Shown here: piece after piece, positions 47,386-57,300 of the stretch | How positions within the stretch are numbered: the first letter of the stretch is position 1 | Layout: each line of letters opens with the position of its first letter | Origin: Irpex lacteus | Taxonomy: Eukaryota > Basidiomycota > Agaricomycetes > Polyporales > Irpicaceae | Length of the DNA: 64,000 nucleotides | Assembly (NCBI GenBank): GCA_001986395.2 | Contig: MQVO02000011.1 | Location: forward strand, 682,001 to 746,000 | Direction of reading: 5' to 3' | Notes under the pieces: model-generated | The model's database searches: none | The model's input: only the letters and a program-made list of their open reading frames with translations | What the model was told of the DNA's origin: nothing | Program-made: the position numbers and the translations under genes

Positions 47386-47553
47386 AGCCTTTGCTGTTTG
47401 CTTATCCTTTTCATCATCAAAGAATTTGAGTTTGTAGGCTGGATTCAACACTACCAAAATATAATTTGAAAAATCACATGTGAACAGAGAATTGACCAGA
47501 AACCACATACTTGTGGCCAGTGGCCCATATAAGTGAGGTTTGCAAATGCTCAC
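47386..47553 (-). pseudogene. hAT transposase upstream fragment
   Basis: Minus frame NYILVVLNPAYKLKFFDDE resembles the hAT motif around the conserved Leu-x-Pro-x-Tyr-Lys-Leu-x-Tyr/Phe-Phe. It ends at a plausible splice donor (CACAG before GTATAT) just ahead of the solo LTR, which may lie inside an intron of this hAT gene. Confidence 0.6.
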
Positions 47554-47844
47554 TCTTTATACTCACCTAGCTTAGCAAGACCTATGTCAATCACGCTCTT
47601 TGTCTCAGATCACTCATGCACCTGCATGGCTGATTCCCCTTTTGGGCATGGCTATATCATCACGTGAAGTCTCCCAAACGTCATAGACTGACCGGGCGCT
47701 CGCTGGCAGAGTATGAACATTGTGTATAGAGTTACCAGTCCTTGCGCCCAATTTATTTCCTTAATATAATATTGGTATGGAAGAAGCAGGTGCACTGATT
47801 TACTCACATATACTACTCTCAACTTACTTGTAATAATACTAATA

Positions 47845-48033
47845 GGCTGTCGACTACTATATTTACAACCATACTCATCAGACTTCAATCTGATCGAGTA
47901 TGCTTTTGTGTCTGTGAAGGCCTATCTTCGCCATCATTGGCAAGACAGGAATCTCATGAGTGTGGTCTATGCACTTAGCAATATGACTCCTGAAATGGCT
48001 GTGGGATGGTACATAGATGCAGGATATATATGA
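47845..48033 (+). pseudogene. Tc1/mariner (DDE_3) transposase C-terminal remnant
   Basis: Reads CRLLYLQPYSSDFNLIEYAF and ends at TGA 48031-48033 after PEMAVGWYIDAGYI. The first part is the Tyr-x-Pro-x-Tyr-Ser-x-Asp-x-Asn-x-Ile-Glu box of DDE_3 endonucleases, holding the last acidic residue. The tail Gly-Trp-x-x-x-Ala-Gly-Tyr matches fungal Tc1/mariner proteins. The rest of the gene is absent to the left. Confidence 0.72.
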
Positions 48034-48108
48034 TGAGTGGGGGGACGTTTATAATTTGCAAAAACATGTATCTATACTAGTACAGCTCCCATAAGAACTT
48101 TCATACTA

Positions 48109-50860
48109 CTAGACCATTGCCTCATGGCGCCAGAGTTCACTGTTATCATCAAAAAAATCTCCTGGAAGCAGAGCATAATAGCCAAGAGGAACAGGATCCC
48201 AGTCATCTGTAGCGAGATCTTTGTAGTGAATATGGTTGTCTGCCACTTGTCTATTTCCATGGACTAGCGGACCACCCATCCAATGTTGCATAGTCTCATT
48301 CAGAAATGTACCACGATAGTACCACTCACTGGGTTTATGATGAACGACTTGAACATTGTGGTCAAAGTCATTGAGTGAGCAGCGCTTCTTGACATGGTGA
48401 CTGAAATCCACATCGTGCTCGATGTCCTGACACCTCACATGTACGCTTTCCACGGATGTTCCACCATTCTTGTGCCGCATTCCGTAAGCGAAGAGCATTC
48501 CTGGGCATGGCACCAACTTCGAAACCGGTCAATTCTTCGACAGACACCTGATGGAGAATGTCGGAACCATACCTCTTACTCTGCAACCCCTCTACGTATT
48601 GAGGTGCGACGGTTACTCCTTGATTGTCCTTCATGTGCTTGAGAAAGCGAAAAGTATCATTGGGACTATGAGGAGGGTGCCATGTCCGAGATGCTGTGGG
48701 GTCATGACAATTCAGAACTGGTGTCCATCCTCGTTGAGCTACTTGCCTTCAAGTGGCGGCAGCTGCAGCTACACCGCACCCTGCAGCCAATGACAGCGGT
48801 GCCGTTGCACAACTTGCAACAGCTGTAGTTGAACTTGCAAAGACAGCCTTCTCCTCTTTTCCCATCGCTCCGACTATCCCGCACCAAAAACACATTGTGT
48901 CATTGCTTCTGTTTGGCTGTTCTCCATTACATTCTCACTTCATTGTCCTTCTGCACAAGTAGCTGTAAAATAATTAGGTGTGATGATAAACATAAAATTG
49001 TTGTCACATACCATGCCATTCCTTGATCATTGCTGGCGTAAATGGCAGTCGGTAGTTCTCATTGTACTCAAAGGTGAATCCTGGCTGCCCGTTTGGGTTG
49101 GCATACTTCTTCTCAAGTTGGGGGCGATTTTTGGCAAGCACAACTTTAAGCAAATCAAGATCGTGTTCTTCCTCTTGATGAATTATAATTAAGCACAGTA
49201 CAGCCCTCTCCATATAGATCATACCTATTGTTCTTGTCAATCACCATCTGAAGCACAAAGGTGGGTAGGTAGGCAATGTCTCCCTAATGCTGATATTGGT
49301 CCAGAGCTTGGTGGAGCAAACTTTGTGAATAGTGCCTCAAGGTGAAAGTCCTCGTACCTGAGGCTACTGCTATGGCGCACAGACCCGAGCAATCTCATGG
49401 CACAACCAATAGCTGTGGGTGGGTGAATGGAGGTTTCTCTAAGCACAATTTTGAGGCATTTAAACTTGCCAACCAGGGGAAACAAAAGGTACTCGTAGAA
49501 GGCTGAAATTCATTGATTTCTGTAGAATTGGTTTGTTGCTGCTAGAATAGTATGTTCTACTTGCATATACGGAATCTGTACCTCACATGTTGGTCTCCGG
49601 GCTGGCGCTTCGACAGCTGATGTCATCACACCCTGTGATGTCATAGGGAACATACACGAGTACCTGACGTTCAACGTTTAACAATAATCATACTCACACA
49701 TCATTCATTTAGCGCATTCAAATATCACTCACACAACATATTTTCTTGTTGTTTAGCCCTTTGGTGGTGTACAAGTCTCTCGAGGAAAGTGAAGACTTTG
49801 GCCATCCAAACCAACCGAGTACCCAGAATCTGCAAGACAGATATATCAGTTCATCCGATTGAAAGCAACTGCAAACCTACCAGAAGGCACAATATAATCT
49901 GTTGCAATATGTAATATACCATAATCAAGCAGTGTACGGTCAATCTTGTTGGTGATCTCAGTCGGGAAGCATTTTCGAAAGAATTGCCAGGCAAGGCTAG
50001 CTGCACCAACGATCTGGGCATCCTGCGACTCATGATCTAACTCGCTGAGCTTTTGGGCTGTAAAGCTCTTTGCAAATCCAAAAATCTGTGCATGACAAGG
50101 ACCAGCATTATAACCTGTCTGGGTAATATCCCCATACACCTCGGGCAAAACGCAATCACTGCCGCTCGACGTTCCGCAGAATAATAATTACTGAGTATTC
50201 CTTTTTGATGGTGGCTGATTAGTCAATGATGGATACGTTATGTTACCTTTCAAGCCAAAATGTGCGTGTTTTTCTCCCCTCGAAAAGGTTTCCTTTGTAC
50301 TAGACGAACAATCATCGAAAAGTCGTCGATGAGGCATCCTTTTCGACACGCACAAAGGTAACCTCGCGGCACTTTTCCGGATCGGGCTGCACCAGATCGC
50401 TCCTCAAGGCTCCCGATTGCTCTTTGAGAGCTTGTTTACCTTTGTGCGGGTTGAAAAGGATGCCTCATCGACGACTTTTCGATGATTGTTCGACAAGCTC
50501 TTTATCTTACTTTTCTACTTCAGATGAATGCTCACAAAATAGCTACAAAGGTAAGCTTTTCTGAGATGGAAAAGCCGTGTGGAAGCGTCTAATTAGGAAT
50601 ACTCAGGGATTATTATTCTACGGAAATTCGCGCGCCTGTGATTGCGTTTTGCCCGAGGTGATAGTGGGTTGGCTAGTATCGGTATTTAGCTTAAGAGTTC
50701 TGGCGTAAAGTAGTGAAACTTCCACGGCAATTGGACTGCAGTGAGGTTTACGTCATTCAACCAGTCTCGGAGACGGACCCATGTCTGTATGTCTTGACCA
50801 TATGGCTTACTAACATTGCGAGCGACAACAAGTTGAATCCTCCCGTTGCCTAGCACTAAA
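48109..50860 (-). pseudogene. Unidentified multi-exon gene, interrupted by a MITE
   Basis: Several exon-like blocks on the minus strand read as one protein in order: 50855-50705 (GNGRIQLVVARNVSKPYGQD), 50136-49849 (YGDITQTGYNAGPCHAQIFG then LSELDHESQDAQIVGAASLA), 49485-49250, 49230-49004 and 48640-48109, the last with a change of frame (GVTVAPQYVEGLQSKRYGSD then HHKPSEWYYRGTFLNETMQH). A 524-bp inverted-repeat element sits between the first two blocks. Composition and amino acid content are gene-like throughout, but no domain is recognised. Repeat context suggests a transposon-borne or multicopy gene. Frame changes indicate decay. Confidence 0.5.
50137..50660. mobile_element. 524-bp CACTA-like MITE
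   Basis: Terminal inverted repeats begin CACCTCGGGCAAAACGCAAT at 50137 and match the reverse complement ending at 50660 perfectly for about 23 bp, then imperfectly for about 45 more (AATAATAAT...GAGTATTCC). It is flanked by a 3-bp duplication ATA (50134-50136, 50661-50663). The CAC start and 3-bp duplication fit the CACTA/EnSpm group. A second inner palindrome pairs 50306-50361 with 50437-50491. No coding capacity. Confidence 0.82.
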
Positions 50861-50869
50861 GTCAGTACT

Positions 50870-51640
50870 TAGTTCTGAGCCACACGATAACCATACAATA
50901 AGCTTTGCACACAGACAGATTACATCGTTCAGAATAAAAGACAATAGCTATTGAGCATGACTCAGGCTTACTGCAGACTCTACTTACAATTGCTCGGCGG
51001 TTTGAGCTCGAAATCACCTGGCGAGATAATTGTCGCTGCTTTGGTTCATCCTGACGCTAGCAAGAATGTGAGTTATTTGCATGGAATATAGACCATACTC
51101 TTCATTAATTGTGATGCTCGTCGGATCAACACATTTCTTCATGACACGAGCTCATTAAGCAAGCTCTCCAAGAGTACCCAGGTTCTCGTCAACTATCTCA
51201 GAAATACTGCGAGGCAGGTTCAACATTGTCCAAAAAGGCAGTTAAAGCTTGGTATCCAGCCCCTCCTTCTCGGCCGTGCAGCACAAGGAAATGAGCACCC
51301 TGATCATCTCCGGGCTTTGCAGGTCTTCAAGTGTCATGTGGCACGAACTATGATGAGAAATGAGGTAGCACATGGTTATAAGGTTGTCACTCACGTGTGA
51401 GAAGTGCCAAACGGCTATGAGATGGCTTCCTTGCCTTTGCCATGGACTGAAATCAGTTCTCCAAAGTGGGTTCGTGAACAGTATGGACCAGCCTCCATCG
51501 CATTATCAGTATTTCCTGTCCTCAATCTTGAAATCTTCGCCCCGTGAAGCCATCTCTTTGCCTCTGGCCCATTCCCTCGCCGCCTGTCCTCTCTATTTGT
51601 CCTCTATCCCCTCCTAGACGTCTCTATCGCCCTCTATATA
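50870..51640. other. Unassigned sequence left of Copia
   Basis: No recognisable gene. An open plus frame near 51000-51070 (GGLSSKSPGEIIVAALVHPD) ends at a GTGAGT donor-like site but has no partner exon. No 5' LTR of the Copia element was found here, so that element is probably 5' truncated. Confidence 0.4.
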
Positions 51641-51669
51641 CTCCCAAACGTCCTCTGGACCACGCGTTC

Positions 51670-52434
51670 CAGCCCTCAAGAGTGGCAACTACCCTGAGTG
51701 GTCTGAAGACATGAGGGCCTGGCTGATGAGTAAGAGCTTGTGAAGGCTGGTCAAGGGAGATGAGAAGGAGCCTGTTGCAGCGGATGATTCGAAGCCTACA
51801 GCTCAAGGCAGCTGGTGAGCCTTATTTGGCCCTCTCAGACGACCAGAAGACATGCTTGGATGCCATTAAGGACGACCCTGTCAAGATTTGGGCCAAACTC
51901 GCCTCTGTACACCTCCAAAAGGTCCCTGGAGCGCGTTTCAACGCTTGGGAGTCGTTAATCTCCATCCAAATGCGTCCTGAGGAGTCCCTATGCGACCTCA
52001 TGAGCAGGATCGACACTGCCATGCTCAAAGTCAAGAACCTTCGCCCAGACACCTACACCATCAAGGAATTGGACGAAGAACTCGTCTGTATGACGGTGAT
52101 TTGAGCTCTACCTGCTGAGTACCAGTCCTTTGCCTCCTCCCTTTAACTCCTCGACCATATCTCGAAGGACAAGCTCTAGGCCGCCTTCATCAACGAGCAG
52201 CAGCTCAGGTCGTCGTCCCTGTCCACTTCCCAGTCCCCCAGTCATGTCATCATGCAGGCCTCTCAGCTGGTGTGCTCGTTCTGTGACCTTCCTGGCCATG
52301 TTGGTCGACACCTGCACTCGATATCGCTCTGCCAAGGCCACAGCCTTGAAGAACGCGTCCCAGAAGCAGGAGGAGCGCAGGAAGGCGAAGAAACGTGGTG
52401 GCAAGGCCCAGGCAGCTCAGGAGGTCACTTCTGA
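51670..52434 (+). pseudogene. Copia gag fragment
   Basis: Reads LKSGNYPEWSEDMRAWLMSK, then an in-frame TGA near 51740, a frame change near 51800, then SDDQKTCLDAIKDDPVKIWA, TFEARFNAWESL-type sequence (GARFNAWESLISIQMRPEES) and a CCHC-knuckle-like CSFCDLPGHV. This is the nucleocapsid part of a Copia polyprotein. The basic C-terminus (EERRKAKKRGGK) runs to the inversion breakpoint at about 52434. Confidence 0.72.
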
Positions 52435-52834
52435 ATGAAGTCCATGTGCTCAGATGAGATAATGGACGTTTAAACGTTGTTTCTGGCAAAGTAGAGCACA
52501 GAGAGTAAGATTGGATCCCAATTCTGGTACATGCAGGACTCTAGAGAACTCGACATAGCGCACAGACTCCCCCTCAACCTCTGGAGCAAACACCACCGAC
52601 CCTACACCTGCAGAATGAACGACTGTGTTGTTGGCAAGCCGGATGGGGATGGAGAGAGGCTTGTAATTGCGCAACCAGTGTCTGTGGGGCGTCATATGAG
52701 AAGTGGCACCTGTATCTGCGGTCCAGAGGTGGTCAGATGGGGTCTGAGGCGTGGAAGAGGTGGGAGAAGAAGGAGAACTTGCTTTGCCAGCGAACTCCGA
52801 GGTAGATGAGGCATCAGAGGGTGTAGGACTCTGT
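52435..52834 (-). pseudogene. Copia protease, inverted segment
   Basis: Minus strand reads LWTADTGATSHMTPHRHWL, the Asp-Thr-Gly retropepsin box of Copia elements, then RLANNTVVHSAGVGS and LHVPELGSNL. Gag before it and integrase after it are on the plus strand, so this block of about 400 bp has been flipped. Junction sequences read into one another when the block is reversed. Confidence 0.8.
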
Positions 52835-53457
52835 CATTCGCTTCTGTGCACCCATTGACACATCCAACACTGCCCACCTCGCTGGCAACGTCATCCCTGC
52901 TCCAGAATCTGCTCTAGTTAGCGCAACTTCGACTCTACCTCTAGATGAGTCTCTCTGGCACCGTCGCTTTGCCCACCACTATCATGCTGGTGTCAAGAAG
53001 CTTATCTCTGAGGGTGTTGTTCTGGGCCTCAAGCTCGACTCGACTGCTCCTGCAGATCCTATCTGTGAACCATGCCTTGCAGGCAAGCTCAACGCAGCTC
53101 CATTCCCTTCCTCCACCTCTAGAACTGCTCGACCTCTCGCCCTCATTCACTCTGACGTCCATGGACCTCTCCCTGTCCGCACACACTCTGGCTACCGCTA
53201 CTGGAGCACCTGGATCGACGACTATGGCCGCTTCAAGGTGGTGATTCCCATGAAAGCCAAGTCTGAGACCTTTGATGCCTTCAAACGGTTCAAAGCCTAT
53301 GCAGAGACTCAGCTATGCGCAAAATCGCCGCTCTCCAGGACGACAAGGGTGGAGAATATATGTCGAAGGAGTTTGAGCAGTACTGCATTGACTATGGCAT
53401 TGCCAGACGTCACACAGTGCGCAACAGGCCTCAGCAGAATGGTGTAGCAGAGCGATA
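52835..53457 (+). pseudogene. Copia pre-integrase zinc region and integrase core (truncated)
   Basis: LWHRRFAHHYHAGVKKLISE with CEPCLAGK forms the HHCC zinc region of the GAG-pre-integrase domain. The core then shows IHSDVHGPLPV (first Asp), DDKGGEYMSKEFEQYC (second Asp) and RPQQNGVAERY (catalytic Glu). Reading needs one frame change near 53310. The frame is cut immediately after ERY at about 53457, where LTR sequence in opposite orientation follows. Confidence 0.82.
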
Positions 53458-53638
53458 CACTATAGTGGGGGCATAAATTTGGCCACAGAGACTTGGGAAA
53501 AATCAGGAAAAATGCGAGAAAAATATTCACACTACTGTGAAGTGAGATAGACCATGTGTGAGTGATAAAAGGAGTGAAAACGACCATAATAAATGCAAAA
53601 TAAGCGGAAAGCATGTGCTCACAGCACTATATTCAACA
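53458..53638 (-). repeat. Copia 3' LTR, first part (inverted)
   Basis: Minus strand starts TGTTGAATATAGTGCTGTGA right after a polypurine tract (ATCAAGGGGGAG) and runs to CACTATAGTGT at the inversion breakpoint. Matches the first half of the solo LTR at 47357. Confidence 0.88.
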
Positions 53639-53959
53639 CTCCCCCTTGATGTAGCACATCCTGGAGCTGTGTCAGACACTCCCCCTCAATCTAGCATCAC
53701 TCTAGCCCCATCAGCTTGCGCAAATAAGAGACCTTGCAGCCACATTCAAAACGATAGGCCCCCTTCGCCAAACATACACACAGTCGGACTTCGCTGAAAC
53801 ACGCACCCGACTCTCTTCTCTCCCTCCCTAGCGAATAGGAATGAGGCGGCCATCACGATTCCTTCGTCCCGCCCACCTCCGCCTGTGATCAGCTCGAGCC
53901 GAGGCTCGGGCCTCTGCGATTTTTTCTTTACGGGCCTATCGTTCTGAATCCGGCTGTAA

Positions 53960-54831
53960 CAGGAGCCAAAGCCTTGGTCAACAGATCTGCTGGCATCTCG
54001 GCTGTGGGACAGTACACAGGTTGAACCATGCCTTTACCAACCTTCTCTTTCACACAATACAACCGCAAATTGATGTGCTTCATTCACCCTAGAGAACTTC
54101 TCCAGGTTTTTGGCAACAGAAATCGCAGAGTTGTTGTCCACAAAGATGGCAGAGGGCGACTTGAACTTGTAACCAAGCTCAGTGAGCAGATTACGCATCC
54201 ACAAGGCCTCCTTGGCAGCTTCCACAGCAGCAACGTACTCTGCCTCAGTGGTAGACAGAGTTACACATGGCTGAAGCTTGCTACTCCAGTTGACTGCGCC
54301 AGATCCCATGCAGACAAGGTATCCACCTGTAGAGCGATGAGAATCCGGGTCCATACCAAAGTCTGCGTCCGAATAGGTGCAGAACAGCTCTGGTTTCGAC
54401 GAGTCAGGACCATAAGTGAGTTTCAGGTCCATGGTTCCCTTCAAGTACCGGAACGGATGCTTTACAGCAGCCCAGTGCGCTTTACCAGGACTGGAGTTGA
54501 AGCAGGCCAGCTTGGACACAGTATAGGCGATGTCTGGACGAGTGGAAGTGGCCAAGTACATTAGTGCGCCCACTGCATTGATGTAGGGGAACTGTTGCAT
54601 GTACGCACACTCCGAGGACGAGTTGGGGCAGTCAGCAGCACTGAGATGCGTGTTGAGTATCATAGGAGTCAACACAGAGGAGCAATCAGAGAAACCATAC
54701 GTCTCAAGCATGTCTACAATGTATTGACGTTGAGAGTGAGGGACAGCTTCTGAATGACTAGAGTGTGCCCTTGCAACATATTTGCCGTCTGTATCATCAT
54801 CCTCTTCATCAGGATCAAGTGAACTGGTCAC
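53960..54831 (-). pseudogene. Copia RT C-terminus and RNase H
   Basis: Minus frame has SQRQYIVDMLETYGFSDCSS, YLATSTRPDIAYTV, then RNase H with CTYSDADFGMD (Asp), LSTTEAEYVAAVEAAKEALW (Glu) and IFVDNNSAISVAKN (Asp), closing near 54034 with a likely frame change into a short terminal tail. The RT palm with its YVDD box is absent: an acidic Glu/Asp linker (about 54780-54900) leads straight into the post-palm segment. This copy cannot encode active reverse transcriptase. Confidence 0.82.
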
Positions 54832-55804
54832 CTCGTTCTCAGAATCCTCCTCAGCATGACTAGGCTCAGCAGGAGCTGGCGAAGAAGAGGCTGGCTCAGG
54901 TCAGGAGTAGATGACTCTGGACTAGGACTTGGTTGAACCTTCCACCATTCACCTGGAAGGTTTCTGGTACGTCTGAGATAGCGTGCAGCAATGAGATGCC
55001 CAGGAGCAGAATCACCTGCTTCTGAGGAGGGGGAAGAAACAGCACCACAACGACGGGCGCGCTGAGGAGCAGCAGAGGGACCAGCCTGTGGCTCAGAGCG
55101 CACAGACTGGGGAGGTGCAGGCGGCACAGGACAAGCCTGAGGAGCTGGTTGGACAGCAGGGCGCACAGAGGGCGCAGGAGTGGATGGTGGTAGTGGGGCT
55201 GGGACAGGATCGACTTGGACACTAAGAGGGAGTTGCTGGAGGCGCATCTGGACGAGCAGGCGCATTATCGACAGCAGGAGTAGGTTCCTCCCCCTCAAGT
55301 CGAGGCTGTGGCAGCATAGGAAGTGTAGGAGGAGCTGGGGAAGCATCTTCATCGAGTCCAGAGTTCAAGATGAGAGGTGTGTCGGTTGTGGGAGGGACAG
55401 AGCGATAAGAAGGTACAGAGGACCAGTTCTTGAGCCCAGGGAAGTACCTCTCGTCGAATACAGCACGTTCAGAGATAACAGTGTGTTTGGTGGCTGGATT
55501 GTAGAACTTCCAGCCTTTGTAGTCTGGAGGATAACCAATGAAGATGCACTTCTCAATGTGAGAGCCCAGCTGGCCTCGTTTGTCCTTCTGCACGTGCACA
55601 TAGGCCAAGCATCCCCAAATCCGAAGATTAGAGACATCCGGCTTGCACTTGAATCACACTTCATAGGGAGTAGTGGTGGGCGCATTAGAAATGGGTACAT
55701 GGTTCAGGACGTGAACAAGGGCAGCTAGAGTCTCCCCCCAGAATGACAGTGGCAGACCAGCTTCCTGGAGAATAGCAGTGATCCCTTCACCAAGAATACG
55801 ATTG
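54832..55804 (-). pseudogene. Copia integrase C-terminal part and variable linker
   Basis: Minus strand begins just after the breakpoint with NRILGEGITAILQEAGLPLS, then WGETLAALVHVLNHVPISN, an in-frame TGA after TPYEV (about 55654), KPDVSNLRIWGC and CIFIGYPPDYKGWKFYNPAT. A Pro/Ala/Ser-rich linker and LPGEWWKVQ follow. This is the continuation of the integrase whose core lies on the plus strand at 52835-53457. Confidence 0.8.
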
Positions 55805-56035
55805 TAGACTTGGACTTTGCAGTTTCTGCGCTCCTGGGCGCTTTGTACGGCATTTGCCGCGTTTAAGCGCCTTGAGTCGCTCATCCTGCAGCCTGAGACC
55901 TCGAGGCAACCTCTAGTTGCTCATTTCAGTCTGCAGGTATGTTGTTGTGTATATTCCTCAATATTGTGCTAGTTGCTCATCTCAGTCTGCAGTCCTGACG
56001 TCCTAGGCCCTAGTTTGGTCGAGTTAAGCTCCCAA
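55805..56035 (+). repeat. Copia 3' LTR, second part
   Basis: Starts AGACTTGGACTTTGCAGTTT at the breakpoint and matches the second half of the solo LTR (47230-46990, minus), including the duplicated GTTGCTCAT...CAGTCTGCAG unit and TTTGGTCGAGTTAA near its end. Confidence 0.88.
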
Positions 56036-56059
56036 ACTAAGTTCAATCTGCACAAAAAA

Positions 56060-56700
56060 CTATATCAGATTATAGCGCTTTGGAATAACTTTCAAATGAT
56101 CCAATTTGAATATCAAAAGGTGGAGATTTGGGAAAGTTATGAGTTAGATGGCTTTGGATAACAACCTGAGATTTCAAACTCTGCTTCAAAATTCTATAGC
56201 CCACTTTGTAAACATCTCAGCATGTGGTATTATACCTGGCACATGTATTTGAGGTATGCCCATACTATAGGATGTAGTATTGAACATGGTGTAGTGTGTG
56301 GCATGATTCCTGACATAATTCCCGACATAATTCCTTCAAAGACAAGAATGATGTATATGTTCATTTGACATGAAAAATAAGTCAGTTGTCATAATAAGCG
56401 CTCATAAACACAAAAAACCATGCTGTGTTACTCGTTTAGGCAATTTAGTAACAACTATTGAATTTATTCTTAATGCCCCATGAACTGATGCCATTCTTCA
56501 ATTTTTCAACCATCAGTAAGTATAAAGTTTATTACTGTTGTTACTGACATAAGTAAACTTACTTATTCATCTCACATATACTCATATTTACACAACAAAC
56601 ATGTTCACTTACTTATCCAGCCCCTACCAGTTACATCATCAAATTTCTCTACTTACCAGTATACAACCTATACAAAGTATAGTAAAGATACAAACTCGAC
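56060..56700. repeat. Partial copies of the 35-36 kb repeat, including a SINE-less site
   Basis: 56060-56360 is an inverted partial copy of the 36.4-35.9 kb repeat. From about 56370 the orientation changes and matches 34440-35130: ATAATAAGCGCTC, TTTAGGCAATTTAGTAACA, then CTATTGAATTTATTCTTAAT where the other copy has the SINE. Confidence 0.75.
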
Positions 56701-56813
56701 AGAGGGCGGCATGTGGTGCCGCGGGTGCATTAGAAGTATGAGTTAAACTTTATTTTATTCATGATAAAGAGTTCATAAACTAATGTCCCTTTCGTAGACG
56801 CACTGGCGCGACG

Positions 56814-57090
56814 ATGACCACACCTCCAACTCCATCTCCTAAGTAAGCTCTATGCAAACGTATTGTAGCATTCTCAAATAGTTTCACACGTAGGAAAAAT
56901 CCAAAGAAGAGGTGCAGCTGATAAAGTCAATTTATATGTCCTGGACTAACATTTTTATAGGTCTGCCACTCCTTTCTCACCAGAAGCTAACACTGCAGCC
57001 GCTGTCAAAGAAGAGGAAGATGTTGACGAGGATGCCTATCAGGCTGAACCAGTCACACCTGTCTGTAGACACAAGTCCAAGCCCAAGTGA
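56814..57090 (+). CDS. 5' exons of a hAT-like transposase gene (fragment)
   Basis: ATG at 56814 starts MTTPPTPSP, a GTAAGC donor follows at about 56839, and a TTTATAG acceptor at about 56960 leads to SATPFSPEANTAAAVKEEED then AYQAEPVTPVCRHKSKPK before a donor-like GTGAGT at about 57087. Pro/Ser/Thr-rich starts with acidic then basic stretches are common in fungal hAT transposases. Within 70 nt the sequence matches a hAT 3' end (57110-57200), suggesting an internally deleted hAT copy. Assignment is tentative. Confidence 0.35.
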
Positions 57091-57149
57091 GTTGTAATTG
57101 GCACCTAATGCCTATTTGATGAATAATAACATATATATACTGGAATGTC

Positions 57150-57205
57150 TCAGTAGCCTCAAGAATCATGATCTGCCACTTGCCAGCCTTGCTAACCACA
57201 AGTTA
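57150..57205. repeat. hAT 3'-end sequence copy
   Basis: CAGTAGCCTCAAGAATCATG through GCCAGCCTTGCTAACCACAA corresponds to the hAT transposase terminus at 41007-41065. Further copies occur at about 60768-60810 and, reverse-complemented, at about 63958-63997. Confidence 0.75.
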
Positions 57206-57211
57206 CTTTTC

Positions 57212-57300
57212 AATGAGTGATTCAATGAATCATTCAATGATTATTCACTGAGTGATTCAGTGAATGATTTACTGTATCATTCATTGTATTATTTGCTGTG
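57212..57300. repeat. TGATTCA/ATCATTCA microsatellite
   Basis: Repeated and internally palindromic GAGTGATTCA, AATCATTCAATGA units over about 85 bp beside the hAT-end copy. Confidence 0.75.

Larger units (their letters stand above)
51650..56040 (+). mobile_element. Copia (Ty1/copia) retrotransposon, rearranged by two inversions and an RT deletion
   Basis: Segments in window order and strand: gag (+) 51670-52434; protease (-) 52435-52834; pre-integrase/integrase core (+) 52835-53457; first part of 3' LTR (-) 53458-53638; polypurine tract and RNase H/RT C-terminus (-) 53639-54831; linker and integrase C-terminal part (-) 54832-55804; second part of LTR (+) 55805-56035. Reversing the two minus blocks on paper restores one collinear plus-strand element ending in a single LTR. 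The 5' LTR is absent and the RT catalytic core is deleted. Confidence 0.85.
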
